Source: Plantago elongata (lineage: Eukaryota > Streptophyta > Magnoliopsida > Lamiales > Plantaginaceae). Taken from it: a stretch of 31,507 nt of DNA. Position 1 is the first letter of the stretch, and each line of letters begins with the position of its first letter. Positions 20,887 to 31,279 of the stretch are shown here, in pieces. The notes under the pieces were generated by a model, which made no database searches, was not told where the DNA came from, and was given only the letters and a program-made list of their open reading frames with translations. Both the position numbers and the translations under genes were made by a program. Location: positions 1-31,507 of the forward strand of contig JAYMSP010001494.1 in NCBI GenBank assembly GCA_036897095.1, written 5' to 3'.

Positions 20887-23261
20887 ATGGGCGTGGATTA
20901 CTACAATCTGCTGAAGGTCGATAAAAATGCAAGCGAAGATGATTTGAAGAAAGCTTACAGGAAATTGGCTATGAAATGGCATCCTGATAAGAATCCCACC
21001 AATAAGAAAGAAGCTGAGGCCAAATTCAAACAGATTTCTGAAGCTTATGAGGTATTAATTTATTTCTCTCTAGTAATTTGAGTTTCTTTACTTGTGTTTT
21101 CTTTATTCTGAGATTATTTGATGTGTATTGTTACTTGGTACCGAAATTGTTTGTTGATTGTGGTTATATTACCGGCTTACCGCTCTATCTGACAGATCAG
21201 TTGAATTGATAACGACTAATGAGCTAGTAGACAATCAATTTTGTTTGTTCTAGTTTCTGGATGTTGAAGATTGAATGATGTTTAGATGTCATTGAGATAA
21301 GAGTTGTGATTGTGATTGAGAGTCTGAGACTGTGATTTAGAGATATGGTTTATTTCCCTTTGTTGAGGCTTTGCATTTTGCTCTGTGTTAAGTGTCCTGT
21401 TTTTTGATTCATTTGGTAATGGATGAATGTATGATGTCTCTTCTAGAACAGTATTGAAAAAGAAAGCAGTTCTACTTTTTTTTAGCTTGGAGGAGAAGAA
21501 TAGATAGGCATAGGATTGTGATCTTGTATCAAAGAGATAGATAAACACAATAGAACTTCAATTAGGCGAAAGCGAGAGGTGTTTAAGAGCTAGCTGAATG
21601 AGGAAATTTTCAGTTTGTTTGATAATAAAAAGAAGAGTACTGAATCTTAGAGAGTGGAGGACTGTGTTAAACTTAAACCTCATGTGGCTCCCGTGTTCCG
21701 TCTGTAAAATTTAAAGGATTCTCAAGTTTTTGCCTAGAGGTTTCCGTTAGTTATGTGAGGATGTAACATTGATCTTGGTAGCTCTCTGATTGCTTGTTAC
21801 TCTTTAACTTGCACTTTTAGCTAGTCAAGCTGCTGGTTTCTGTTTGAGGCTGATGATTGTTTTTCATTTGCAGGTTTTGAGTGATCCCCAAAAGAGGGCT
21901 GTCTATGATCAGTATGGTGAAGAAGGTCTAAAAGGAGTACCGCCACCGGATGCAGGTGGCCCAGGTGGTGCAACTTATTATCAAACGGGTGATGGACCGA
22001 ATGTTTTTAGATTCAATCCTAGGAATGCCAATGATATTTTTGCGGAGTTCTTTGGTTTTTCAAGCCCATTTGGTGGCATGGGAGGAGGCATGGGTGGTGG
22101 AAGTGGAATGGGAGGTGGCCCCAGGTTCTCTAGTTCCATGTTTGGGGGTGACGACATGTTCGCCTCTTTTGGAGAAGGTAGACCTATGAGTTCAGTTCCT
22201 AGGAAGGCACAGCCCATTGAACAAAAGTTGCCTTGCAGTCTGGAAGATCTATACAAGGGAGCAACAAAGAGGATGAAGATTTCCAGAGAGATAGCTGATG
22301 CTAGTGGGTATGTTTACCTCTTCTGTTACTTACTAGTAGTACTAGTTACAATTGCTTGTTGCTCATCTTATTCTTTGCCTTTCTTATCCACTTGTCAACA
22401 CTGTTTTGTCGTGGTTTTATGTGAGCTCTTAGCCCAGCAAGTACCAAAAATTAAATCGGATGTTTTAGTGTCATGATCACTCGAATGATTGTAAATCGAG
22501 TTGTCCGTAAGCCTTTACTCTCTGTAATTGCTTGTGTGTCTAGCATAACTTTTCTTATTAAACTCTGTCCTGTGGATGACTCTGAGTCTGATATTAGTGA
22601 CCTAGGGTCATAGATAGGAATGTTCCTGTTAGTACTTATACAAAGTAGCTTGTGTCTAATGCTGTACTTTTTGTCTTGTATTCGGTGTTAGTGCATAAAT
22701 GTGGCTTAATATTTGCTTGATTGTGAGTGAATTTGTTTCTATTGTTGTGGCTATCTAATGCCAGTTGAAATTCTTCTGGTTGTTTCGTTGGTTCTTAACC
22801 TGTGCTTACTTGGTCTTGACAGGAAGACTATGCCTGTGGAAGAGATTCTAACTATTGACATCAAACCCGGGTGGAAAAAAGGGACAAAGATCACCTTCCC
22901 AGAGAAGGGAAACGAGCAGCCAAACATTGTTCCTGCAGACTTAATATTCATTATTGATGAAAAGCCACATAGCGTGTTTACAAGGGATGGGAACGATCTA
23001 GTTGTCACTCAAAAAGTATCACTTGCTGAAGCTCTGACGGGCTACACGGTGCACTTAACAACATTGGATGGCAGGAGCCTGAACATACCTATTAACAGTG
23101 TGATCAACCCGAACTATGAAGAGATCGTGCCTGGAGAAGGAATGCCTATTCCCAAAGATCGCACTAAACGAGGGAATCTGCGAATTAAGTTTAACATAAA
23201 GTTTCCAGCTAGGTTGAGCGCTGAGCAGAAAGTTGGGATGAAGAAGCTACTTTCTCCATGA
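20887..23261 (+). CDS. class B DnaJ/Hsp40 co-chaperone, three exons
   Basis: Exons 20887-21051, 21874-22307 and 22823-23261 join in frame through GT..AG introns of 822 and 515 bp, giving 345 residues. The J domain occupies residues 1-70, with the HPD motif at 32-34 that stimulates Hsp70 ATPase. Residues 76-165 are Gly/Phe/Met-rich ([16 protein letters not shown] at 122-137). Two beta-rich C-terminal client-binding domains follow, starting at about residue 168 ([18 protein letters not shown]). There is no CxxCxGxG zinc finger, so it is the DNAJB1/DNAJB4-like class B type, as in Arabidopsis At2g20560, At3g08910 and At4g28480. It should act in the cytosol or nucleus, delivering unfolded clients to Hsp70. 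No EEVD-like tail is needed in this partner. The long gene span is due to introns. Confidence 0.95.
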
Positions 23262-24063
23262 GTTGGAGAGTTTAGTTAGCCAAATAGAGCTTGTGTTGTA
23301 ATACCTTTCGTATATTTCTTTAAGATTATGTTTGCTTGCATAGAATGTAGTTTGTTCCCTTTCATGCTACTGCATAATTTTATGACATGGGAAATGATTG
23401 TATGCTGAAAGTGAAAGATAATAATAGCTAAGCCTTTTGGTCTTGGATTAATCTTGTAGAGTTTGTAGCAGAAAGTTCGATGATACAATGCATTAAATTG
23501 TGTTTCAAAGCAAAATCTCAAGGTGGAACTTAGGTTAGGAAATAACTCATAGTACTATATAAATGTAGTCGAATTTAGACCTCGTAGATTCCCCTAGTGC
23601 ATGTAACTTAATGTTCAGTGCGGGTTTTAAATTGCAAATGAGTAGCAATAGGTATTCTTAAAACATACTGTATTAAGTGTGATATGTGACAGAAGTGCAT
23701 GATATGTGACAGATTATTCAATAATACATTTAATTTCTTAAATTTTATAGATGTTTTCATTGATGGATCCTTTTTGTATTGAGATATGAGTTATGTAGAT
23801 TGTTAACTAGTAATTTTACATCAGACTTTTGATGCCGTTGATGAATTTCATCAAATAAATATACTTTTTCTATACATTGTTATCTAGAAAGACTAGAATT
23901 GAGAATTCCATTTTGAATTGTCGAAATGCATTTGGACTAGTTTACAATGAAATTCGAGCCTTATCATTTGATTTTTGAGGTGTTTTTGTAAGTTCGGTAC
24001 CTGATACATAAAAGATTTCTATACTAATGATGTTTGGAATTGGATTCGCCATTGTCATTCACA
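23262..24063. other. DnaJ 3' UTR and spacer
   Basis: The T-rich 3' region of the DnaJ gene continues to roughly 23450 (AATAATAG near 23420 may be a poly-A signal). TGATATGTGACAGA is repeated near 23679 and 23700. No gene is seen in the remainder. Confidence 0.5.
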
Positions 24064-24860
24064 GCTTTCCAGTTCCGAGTTTGAGATATTTGTTGTATCA
24101 CTGTGGAGTATTTGGTCCAGCAGAAATAAAAGAGTCCATGACGGTGAAGTTTGCGATCCTGATGAAGCTCAGCGCTTTGTTGTTCGCTATATTTCCAGTT
24201 TCAAGCCCGTAATGACAGATCGCAGATTTGGCAGCCTCCCCCGAGGGAGAGTGTTAAACTTAATTATGATGCCTCTGTTAAAGTTTCTCAGAATTATGCT
24301 GGTATAAGTGTTGTTGCACGGAATTCTGATGGTGTGGTTCTGAAGTGGAAGAAGAGAAGACTGCGGAATATCTTCATCCCAGAGGTAGCAGATGCCATGG
24401 CAGCTAAATTGGCAGTTCAAATGGCGTTTGAAGAGGGCTTCTCGCGTGTGATAATTGATGGGGACTGTGTGGCTGTTACTTCTGCTCTGAAAAGATACAG
24501 AAGTATTCTCACATTGGCCCGATAATGGATGAGATTAGAGGTGGGTGGCATAGAATCCAAATGATCATTTGGATGTATTTAAATTGTGTTGAACCTATTT
24601 ACATTGTACATTTGGATTCTATCTCACTCCACCCTTGTCTCAGTTTGAGTGGGTGTCTTTCTGTTCGATTCCTCGAGCAGCTAACTCTATCGCTCATAAT
24701 CTGTGTCAAGCTATTTCTGTCGATTGTGAAGGCTCTGTCCTTCAGTATTCAACCAGAAAGTGGAGGAGAGCGGCAGTTTTGGGCTCCTTTATTTTTCCAT
24801 TCCAGGTGGCATCTTATTATTGGAGCAAGGAGTATAAAAAGGAGGGTAGAAAGAAGTGAA
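24064..24860 (+). pseudogene. RNase H-like (RVT_3-type) coding remnant
   Basis: Three frames carry successive pieces of one plant RNase H-type protein. Frame one: SLWSIWSSRNKRVHDG, then an acidic stretch to about 24210. Frame two, from about 24213: WQPPPRESVKLNYDAS, then GISVVARNSDGVVLKW, VADAMAAKLAVQMA and VIIDGD, to a stop at 24525. Frame three: GPIMDEIR before, and SFCSIPRAANSIAHNLC after, an inserted palindromic segment. The WxPPP..VKxNxDAS start and the PRxANxxAHxLA end are standard for RNase H domains left by plant LINE elements or for their domesticated relatives. With at least two frameshifts and one insertion it is not functional. It may be a LINE 3' remnant or a dead host gene; I cannot tell which. 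Confidence 0.75.
24550..24622. mobile_element. 73-bp palindromic insertion in the RNase H remnant
   Basis: ATAGAATCCAAATG at 24550-24563 is perfectly complementary to 24609-24622. The arms extend imperfectly outward (GGTGGGTGG at 24540-24548 against CTCACTCCACCC at 24623-24634). It separates RNase H pieces that normally adjoin, so it is an insertion, perhaps a minute MITE. No clear target duplication was seen. Confidence 0.5.
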
Positions 24861-24899
24861 TCCGCGGTGGGTCGAGTGACCATGATCCAACCCACATAA

Positions 24900-25398
24900 A
24901 TCGGGGCACTAATATTATTCATTTCAGAATCTTATTCGCTTCGCGGAGATCAGTCGGTACATATCGTCGAAAAAACCAATGGGCTTGGTTTCTTTTGGGC
25001 TTTATATCGAACTAGGCCGAACTATACTACAGTGACAGGCCCAGTTCAAAGTGAGCAACTAAATCAACCCGTCTTCTCAACTGCGAAATCATAGCGATTG
25101 AGCAAAAGCTTGAAACCAGTTGGCGCCAAATCAACTCAGAGCTCATCCGATCCCTACCCTTGTAACTGTAAGTACTGTGTATTATTCCTTTTTCTTCAAA
25201 ATCAGCTTCTTGTTTCTATACCCTTTTCATTTGGTCTGATTTAGGTTCTGAAAATATGAATATCAGAGTGTCATACAGCTGTTCGACGAAATGCCTGAGT
25301 GAAACAACGAAGAAGAAATCAAGCCTGAAAATAGCTTAAGACTGGAGATGGTATATGTTCGACGAAATGCCTGAGTGAGAGAACGAGTAAGACCGAAG
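24900..25398 (+). promoter_or_regulatory. PPR gene promoter and 5' leader, with intron and upstream ORFs
   Basis: A consensus donor (ACT|GTAAGT) at 25168 and a pyrimidine-rich acceptor ending TTTAG at 25244 suggest a 77-bp leader intron. After it, upstream ORFs start at 25256 (27 codons, stop at 25339), 25291 and 25367 (each just ATG CCT GAG TGA) and 25348. A 22-bp segment at 25281-25302 is repeated exactly at 25357-25378, 76 bp on, and carries the three-codon ORF. Confidence 0.55.
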
Positions 25399-26829
25399 AT
25401 GGGGAGAATGTTGCAAGTTGAATGGCCAAAACAAATCAATCCAACCGCTGTTGCGCAGCTGATACGGTCGGAGAAGAACTTGGAGAAGGCGATTTCTATA
25501 TTTGATGATGCAATTAAGGAGTACTCGAATGGCTACAGACATGATAGCAGCACGTTCAGCGTGATTGTTAGAAAGCTACTCTCTGCCAATAGGTTTGTTC
25601 CGGCGGAGGATATGTTGGTCAGAATGAAGCAAGAGAACTGTGGGATTGATGAAGATTTGTTCGGTTCTATTTACTTGGCGTATGGTCGAGTTCACAGGCC
25701 ATTTGAGGCATTGAGAGTTTTCGGGAAGATGAAAGAGTATGGATGCGAACCAACAGCAAAATCATATGTCACGGTGTTTTCTATTCTTGTAGATGAAAAC
25801 CAGTTGACGATGGCGTTTAAGTTTTACCGGCACATGAGGGAGAATGGTATGCAGGCTGGTGTTCCTGCACTTAATGTTTTGATCAAGGCACTCTGCAAGA
25901 GCAGTGGAACTCTGGATTCTGCTTTTAGAATTTTCCGGGAGATGCCAAAACGGGGGCACACTCCGGATTCATACACTTATGGAACACTGATTAATGGCTT
26001 GTCCCGAGCAAGAAGGCTTATTGAAGCCAGGGAGCTTTTGGTTGAGATGGAGGCGAATGGTTGTTTGCCGAACGTTATTATGTATAGTTCATTGATCAAT
26101 TGCTTTTGCAAGTCGGGCAAATTGGAGGATGCACTTCAATTGTTTCGGCAGATGAAGATTAAAGGTATAGACCCCAATGTGTATACATACAGCTCCCTTA
26201 TTGATGCTCTTTGCAGAAATGGGCATTCTACGCAAGCTCTGAATCTGTTAGCTAGAATGATCACTGGGAAAGTGGTTCCAAATTCTATAACTTACAGTTC
26301 TTTAATTTTTGGTTTATGTAAAGATGGTAACATTTCTGAAGCGGTTCAGATTCTTAATAGAATGAAGCTGCAGGACTTGAAACCTGGTGTTAAGTTGTAT
26401 TCAAAAATTATAAATGGATTTTGTGACACCAACAAGTTTATAGAAGCTTCCAACTTCCTCGATGAAATGGTTCTTTCAGGGATAGGTCCTAAGCATTTAA
26501 CTTGGGGACTTTATGATAGGGTGATTCAAGGTCTTTGCTCTGAGAATCATCCTAACCGAGCTTTTCCTTTATATCTGAGCTTGCGTAACAGAGGCATATC
26601 AGTTGGGATGAAGCTTTTTGAATGTCTCATACTATGTTTTTGTAAAAGTGGAGATATGCACAAAGCTTCTAGGATTTTGGACGAGATGGTGAGTGATGGG
26701 TGCATTCCTGAGGAGGGGACATGGAATGTCATGTTGGATGGCTTCTGGGACAGGGAGAAAGTTAGAGAAGCTGCTGCAGAATTACAGGATAAGCTGATAA
26801 GTGAATTTGAAAACAACACGTCCAGTTGA
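25399..26829 (+). CDS. P-class pentatricopeptide repeat protein, At5g46100-like
   Basis: Single exon, 476 residues from the ATG at 25399. The frame is open back to 25375 but only from a GTG, and the MGRMLQ start aligns with the family. The N-terminus (LEKAISIFDDAIKEYSNGY) and SYTYGTLINGLSRARRLIEA, NVYTYSSLIDALCRNG and related blocks form about ten 35-residue PPR motifs from about residue 45 to 455. There is no C-terminal E, DYW, SMR or kinase domain, so it belongs to the P class, which binds organellar RNA for processing, stability or translation. From memory it is closest to Arabidopsis At5g46100, of nearly equal length. A family-typical irregular segment (residues near 365) interrupts the repeats (PKHLTWGLYDRVIQGLC). 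A targeting peptide is not obvious. It is convergent with the DMP gene. Confidence 0.92.
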   Translation: MGRMLQVEWPKQINPTAVAQLIRSEKNLEKAISIFDDAIKEYSNGYRHDSSTFSVIVRKLLSANRFVPAEDMLVRMKQENCGIDEDLFGSIYLAYGRVHRPFEALRVFGKMKEYGCEPTAKSYVTVFSILVDENQLTMAFKFYRHMRENGMQAGVPALNVLIKALCKSSGTLDSAFRIFREMPKRGHTPDSYTYGTLINGLSRARRLIEARELLVEMEANGCLPNVIMYSSLINCFCKSGKLEDALQLFRQMKIKGIDPNVYTYSSLIDALCRNGHSTQALNLLARMITGKVVPNSITYSSLIFGLCKDGNISEAVQILNRMKLQDLKPGVKLYSKIINGFCDTNKFIEASNFLDEMVLSGIGPKHLTWGLYDRVIQGLCSENHPNRAFPLYLSLRNRGISVGMKLFECLILCFCKSGDMHKASRILDEMVSDGCIPEEGTWNVMLDGFWDREKVREAAAELQDKLISEFENNTSS

Positions 26830-27588
26830 AACACACATTGGTAATACAACTTGTTTCATCTCTTCGATCAACAGTATTATTCATAATTCTCCAAGGATGT
26901 GTCCATGTATTTGTGGAGGTTCTCTTATGTCTTCCACTTTCTTCCACCTTTTCAGGAGTATAATATAATATCAGGTAAATCTATGTTTATAGCATTTATA
27001 GACCATGATTTTTTGCAACCAGTTCTTAGTTCCTATTAAGATCTTTCTTTTTTTTTTTTTATGTGGCTTAATGGTATGTTATCTTTTTGTACATTTCAGC
27101 ATTTATGTTGGTATCTTCATCCCCGTGATGTGGTGTTACAAAATGCAACAGACCACCACATGTTTAAGTACCTCAGTGGTTCGTTTATGAAAATGAAGGG
27201 GACGGTTTTGCACCAAAAATGGATTTTAAGAACCTTTTTTCTTTAATATAGCCAAATAGGTAGCTCTTGATCATTTTGAGAACACATTGCTTAAATAGCA
27301 CCTTTTTGAGACAGGAATTGGTCTTGTGTAGCATCAAATCTCGAATTTATGGCACTGTTATTCTAAGATCTATCTTGGTATTTAATTATGGCAGGTCCTG
27401 ATTGAAGGTATAGTTTCATCATTCATGCATCAGCCGCAATCAGAGAATGCAGGGCTTTGTTAGTTATGGTTTGCACTTTGTGTAGTGATACAAGCAGCAC
27501 TACCGCTACAGATAATATTACAATTAAGTGTTTCTTATTACATTTGGAAATTCATTTATTTGCTCAAATGGAATGCATAATAATGGAT
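26830..27588. other. convergent 3' regions of PPR and DMP genes
   Basis: About 760 bp between two facing stop codons, presumably the two 3' UTRs. It includes a T12 run near 27048. Small open frames here show no domain. Confidence 0.55.
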
Positions 27589-28224
27589 TTAACTCGAAGT
27601 AATGGGAAAGACGATTCCATGTCTTTTCGTGGGGAAAGCAACGAACAACATGCTGCAGATCACTCCAATACCTACTGGCAGTGATGTGAGAACCTCTTTC
27701 GTCTCAGTTGATGGTGTCGGGTAGAAGCAGTTAACCACATTTTGATCAAACAGTGCTATGGCCAAGAAAACTAATATAGACATGAAAGCATGAACGAAGT
27801 CAATGAACTTCAGCTTATACTTTGCCGCAACCTCAGCTGGTAGGGTTGTTGAACCGTCAATGATCCACATGCCACGGAACGTGGCAAACCCATAAGAGAT
27901 ACTCCCATTTTGGTCCTTGAAGCTGTCTGTAAAGCTCAACAGGAAATTAGACAACCCACAAAAAGCCACAAGCCCAGCTGTCAAGAACCGGCCAACTGGA
28001 TCACACTCCCCTTGGTTGGAGAAAATAGGCGACAGAAGTTGAAAGGCCAGAACCGAGCCGGTTGGTAAGAGGTTTGCTAAGTGAGCTGTACTTTTGAACG
28101 TTTGGCTAATAGCTTCTTGAATCGGATTCCTCTCTACTACAAAGAGGTTCTTGTTCGCCAGCAATGGCGTCTCTTGTTCACTTATTTCTTGAGATGACTC
28201 ATCATCTGCCACCTTAATCTCCAT
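27589..28224 (-). CDS. DUF679/DMP-family membrane protein
   Basis: Single exon, 211 residues, the usual DMP length, with the N-terminus cytosolic and acidic. Four hydrophobic segments lie near residues 47-69, 79-99, 140-160 and 178-197. Family signatures include LPTGSVLAFQLLSPIFSNQG at 53-72, SFTDSFKDQNG at 97-107, FRGMWIIDGSTTLP at 116-129 and FIDFVHAFMSILVF at 140-153, with LPVGIGV at 182-188. DMPs sit in tonoplast, ER or plasma membrane and are linked to senescence, membrane remodelling and, for the DMP8/9 group, gamete fusion and haploid induction. I do not assign a subgroup, although the short polar N-terminus differs from the Pro/Ser/Thr-rich DMP8/9 type. The gene points toward the PPR gene. 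Confidence 0.93.
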   Translation of the reverse strand: MEIKVADDESSQEISEQETPLLANKNLFVVERNPIQEAISQTFKSTAHLANLLPTGSVLAFQLLSPIFSNQGECDPVGRFLTAGLVAFCGLSNFLLSFTDSFKDQNGSISYGFATFRGMWIIDGSTTLPAEVAAKYKLKFIDFVHAFMSILVFLAIALFDQNVVNCFYPTPSTETKEVLTSLPVGIGVICSMLFVAFPTKRHGIVFPITSS

Positions 28225-28270
28225 TTTTATGAGTTTTTACTTGTCTGAATTGCTATTTGAGCATACACCA

Positions 28271-28276
28271 TTTATA
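28271..28276 (-). promoter_or_regulatory. TATA box of the DMP gene
   Basis: CCTATAAATGG on the minus strand, about 50 bases upstream of the ATG at 28224, implying a leader of about 20 bases. Confidence 0.55.
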
Positions 28277-28299
28277 GGTGCTGAGGTATCGGATTGAGT

Positions 28300-29995
28300 G
28301 AATGTCAAGGGAATGGAGATTGCTTATTTTGTCCAGCAAAAAACTGAAAAAATGCTGCTTTCTGGAGAATTCTGTTACTGAATTTGGCTTTCTGGTTTGT
28401 GGGCTTTAGTGTCATGATAAAGCTTGATTGGATTGCTTATTCAGCTGGATTATGTATTGGAAACTTAGCTTTGAGTATGGCGTTGCTTCTTCTCTTTGTA
28501 TGCCTTCAACGGCATATTCAGGTCATTTTTTCTGGATTATGGGAAACTTTAGCTTTGAGTATGGTCTTGCTTGCTTTTTTTATACTTTGAATAGCAAATT
28601 CGAGATTTTTTTTGTAAAGCACATTAAATGTTATGCTCAACGTTTTAAAAGTGATAATGGTTTAGCGACTTTCTCGTTTTGTGGCTCATGCTTATTTTCA
28701 TTGCTTACGCTTCTTCTTAATCGGAAACAATCAAATGTGTTTGTTTTCTTATGCTATTTGATTTCTGTAGAATGGGACTATTACATCATCAGTGGCCCAA
28801 ACCATTGAGGCATCGAGATTGGATAGTATAGGATGGGACTTACATAACGTAATGTACACCATTACTTAGAAAAAACGAGCTGTCGTTGAAAGCGTCGTCT
28901 TCTCAAAAAGGGACTGATAACATTCGGTCATAATAGTCAAACATAACGGATACTGGTAGGAAAATAGATAAATTACCAAAAATGGACATGGTAAAACAAA
29001 TAAAATTCAAGAAAAGACTGTTTATAAAGTGAGTGAAGAAATACATGTTTATGAGGTGAAGATCAGAATGTGTAAGTACATCCGAGGTGTGAAAACTTAT
29101 ATTTTATTCGATATGGCCAAAAATATTTTTTCCCATCCCAAAAAGGGTAGAGGTCCAATTACCCATTGGGCCGATAGCTCATTACCATATGTCCATATCA
29201 ATAGATTGCCTGATAATGGATCGAAATTTTATGTTCATGATTCCACTCAAACGTCCAAGCATGTTGGCTTTTCTACTGCTTAGTGGTCATTATACAATCT
29301 AGAGGCAACAATCTTCTACCATATATCTAGTACTCCTTTTCAATGTGTTGGAAGTAGACTGATCAGTTTTGAAGATTCCAGCAGATGAGGGTTCTTAATT
29401 GGGCATTAGCCATTTTAGAGATGAGTCTCAGATACTCTAGTTTTCCGTGGTTGCGAGTCACAATAGTACGTCTAGGGGACGTGGGTTGTATCCTCCGTGT
29501 AGGTAGATTTGCCGGTCAAGTTAAAATCATTCCTGGATGTAGTCCTCCACGTCTTACTATGGGTTCGGATTAATTGAGGTCTCATTCACATTCTAGACAA
29601 CCGGATCTCATCCCATAACTACATGCTTATGACACCGTGCGCGCAACTCCTACCAGCATGAAACCTGATTGAGGAAAATAGGAGGAGAATACTGGAAACC
29701 AGACCATAAACTATCATGCATCATAGTGCTTATTAAGTGTACAAGCCGTACTTATGCAAAGTAGAGACCTAGTCCTAAAATGAGGCCATGCGGCATATAC
29801 CTAATCTCTAGGTCAAGGATAGTAATATGCAAAATATAAACACGTGAAGCATAAGTAAGTTTAAGCTAATTTTGTTTTGTAATTAGTCCGATCCATTGAT
29901 CTTGCCCTCGCTATCTTTGCATGTCCCCTGTCAATTCAATAGAAACCTATCTATCATCATTTCACAAAAATTGTGTAGATAATGGTTCCTAGAAG
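28300..29995. other. intergenic, small direct repeat only
   Basis: Beyond the DMP promoter no gene was recognised. A ~42-bp segment starting CTGGATTATG and ending AGTATGG plus CTTGCTT-like sequence at 28445-28487 is repeated imperfectly at 28532-28572. Open frames at 28428-28808, 29029-29283 and 29385-29573 have no recognisable domain. Confidence 0.5.
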
Positions 29996-30003
29996 TCTAA
30001 AAT

Positions 30004-31246
30004 TAGTCTTGTAAATTGGCAGGAACCCGACCCGATCCGATTCAAAACCCACATAAACCCGACAATATATTTAAAGACGGGTTCTGGTTGGGTATTGTAC
30101 CCGATCCCATGTACCATCCAACACATTAGAAACCGACCCGGCCAAAGATTCAACCCGAAGACCATCCGTACTAAACCCATACCCGGCCCAAAAACCGAAA
30201 ATCGACCCAGCCCATTTTCTGATCCGGACCAGACCCGGACCATAAGTAACATTGCTTGTTATTGTTGACAGTAAATTGCTAGTCATGATCATTTTGTGTA
30301 TTCAAGGATGAATGTTAAACTTCTAAAGCTAAATAAACAAAATTCCATCCAAGTTTTCATACTTCAATGTCTAATTTGAAGAAATCATTTTTTTGCTTTT
30401 TTTAATATTAGGCAAAGTGTCTGAAGAAAAATAAACAAGTAGAAAATAAAAAGAGTCTAATTTCAGAAAATAACATCAACTGCAATCCATCACTCTTCAG
30501 ATCAGCTTCCTTCCAAAGTTTGAATATATACATTCTACAAAAGACTGACCACTTAAAAGAGTAGCATTCCACATTAGTAGCTAGCCTTGCTCCTTAACTA
30601 TAATTAACATTCCAAATTAACATAATTTCAAAATATTAGACTCTTAATTACATTACTCCATAACTAGCTTCATATGGCGATTTAAGTCTTTCAGGTAAGT
30701 TGTTGTAGTGTATCCTTCTAAGTCACAAGAATCGAAAAGCAGTGAATTTCCACCCAGGGATTGTTGCTTCAGATCCACCACTGCGTTTTCGCCTCTTAAT
30801 AGCTGCACAATTCGAATGATGATGAAGGAATCGAAGACGTCCAATTCGAATGAACATAAATCGATTTCGGAGATCAAAAGTCGCGAGACTCGTGACGATG
30901 AAGAAGAAGAAGACAGCCCATCAATTCGATTTCGGATCAGATAGATTGGTATCAGACTATTAGCCCATCAATTTGATTTGGAGAAGAAGACAGCAGATAG
31001 CCAGATGAAGAAGAAGAAGAAACGGTGAAGAAGAAGAAAAGGGGATCTGATATAACGGGTGGGATGGGTTGAAATGGACTAATTAATTGTTTCGGGTTTA
31101 GCATTCGTATCCGACACGTAAATATATTTCGGGTTGGGTACGAGTACGGGTTCGGATTCTAGAATTCGTAAATGAGCTTTGGGTTTCTACCCACAAATTT
31201 ATTTATGTTCCGGGTTGGGTCGGGATCCTACCCATTTACAAGACTA
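30004..31246. mobile_element. hAT-like non-autonomous transposon, ~1.24 kb
   Basis: The left end 30004-30033 and the right end 31217-31246 (reverse complement) match at 27 of 30 positions. Both begin TAGTCTTGTAAAT and continue into CCCGACCC. Flanking 8-mers TCTAAAAT (29996-30003) and TCTAGAAG (31247-31254) agree at 6 of 8 positions, consistent with the 8-bp target duplication of hAT elements. Inside each end (30017-30240 and 31050-31225) are many CCCGACCC or GGGTTGGGT-type sub-terminal repeats in opposite orientation. No transposase is encoded. The middle holds an apparent host gene fragment (see the next entry). Confidence 0.75.
30653..30814 (-). pseudogene. captured C-terminal tail of a receptor-like cytoplasmic kinase
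   Basis: About 54 minus-strand codons read IVQLLRGENAVVDLKQQ, then SLLFDSCDLEGY, then TYLKDLNRHMKLVME and a stop at 30653. The (R)(I/V)VQLLRG start is the end of the last helix of plant receptor-like kinase domains. The acidic-Y..(S/T)TxYLxDLNRHxxxxxE tail is characteristic of class VI receptor-like cytoplasmic kinases and close relatives. No kinase sequence precedes it: upstream of about 30814 the frame is unrelated. It lies wholly inside the transposon's terminal repeats, so the fragment was probably captured. Following A/T-rich DNA (30653 back to about 30400) could be the captured 3' UTR. Family recognition is from memory. Confidence 0.55.
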
Positions 31247-31279
31247 TCTAGAAGTATACTAACTCTACACAAGTACAAT

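Noticed and set aside
25375-25398. Eight-codon N-terminal extension of the PPR protein
   Set aside because: It begins at a GTG, not an ATG. The ATG at 25399 gives the start that aligns with the family.
29440-29530. Possible tRNA-like GC-richer segment
   Set aside because: No consistent cloverleaf with A-box and GGTTCGA-type B-box could be drawn by eye.
29029-29573. Two plus-strand open frames between the DMP gene and the hAT-like element
   Set aside because: No recognisable domain, splice partner or promoter; lengths are within chance expectation.
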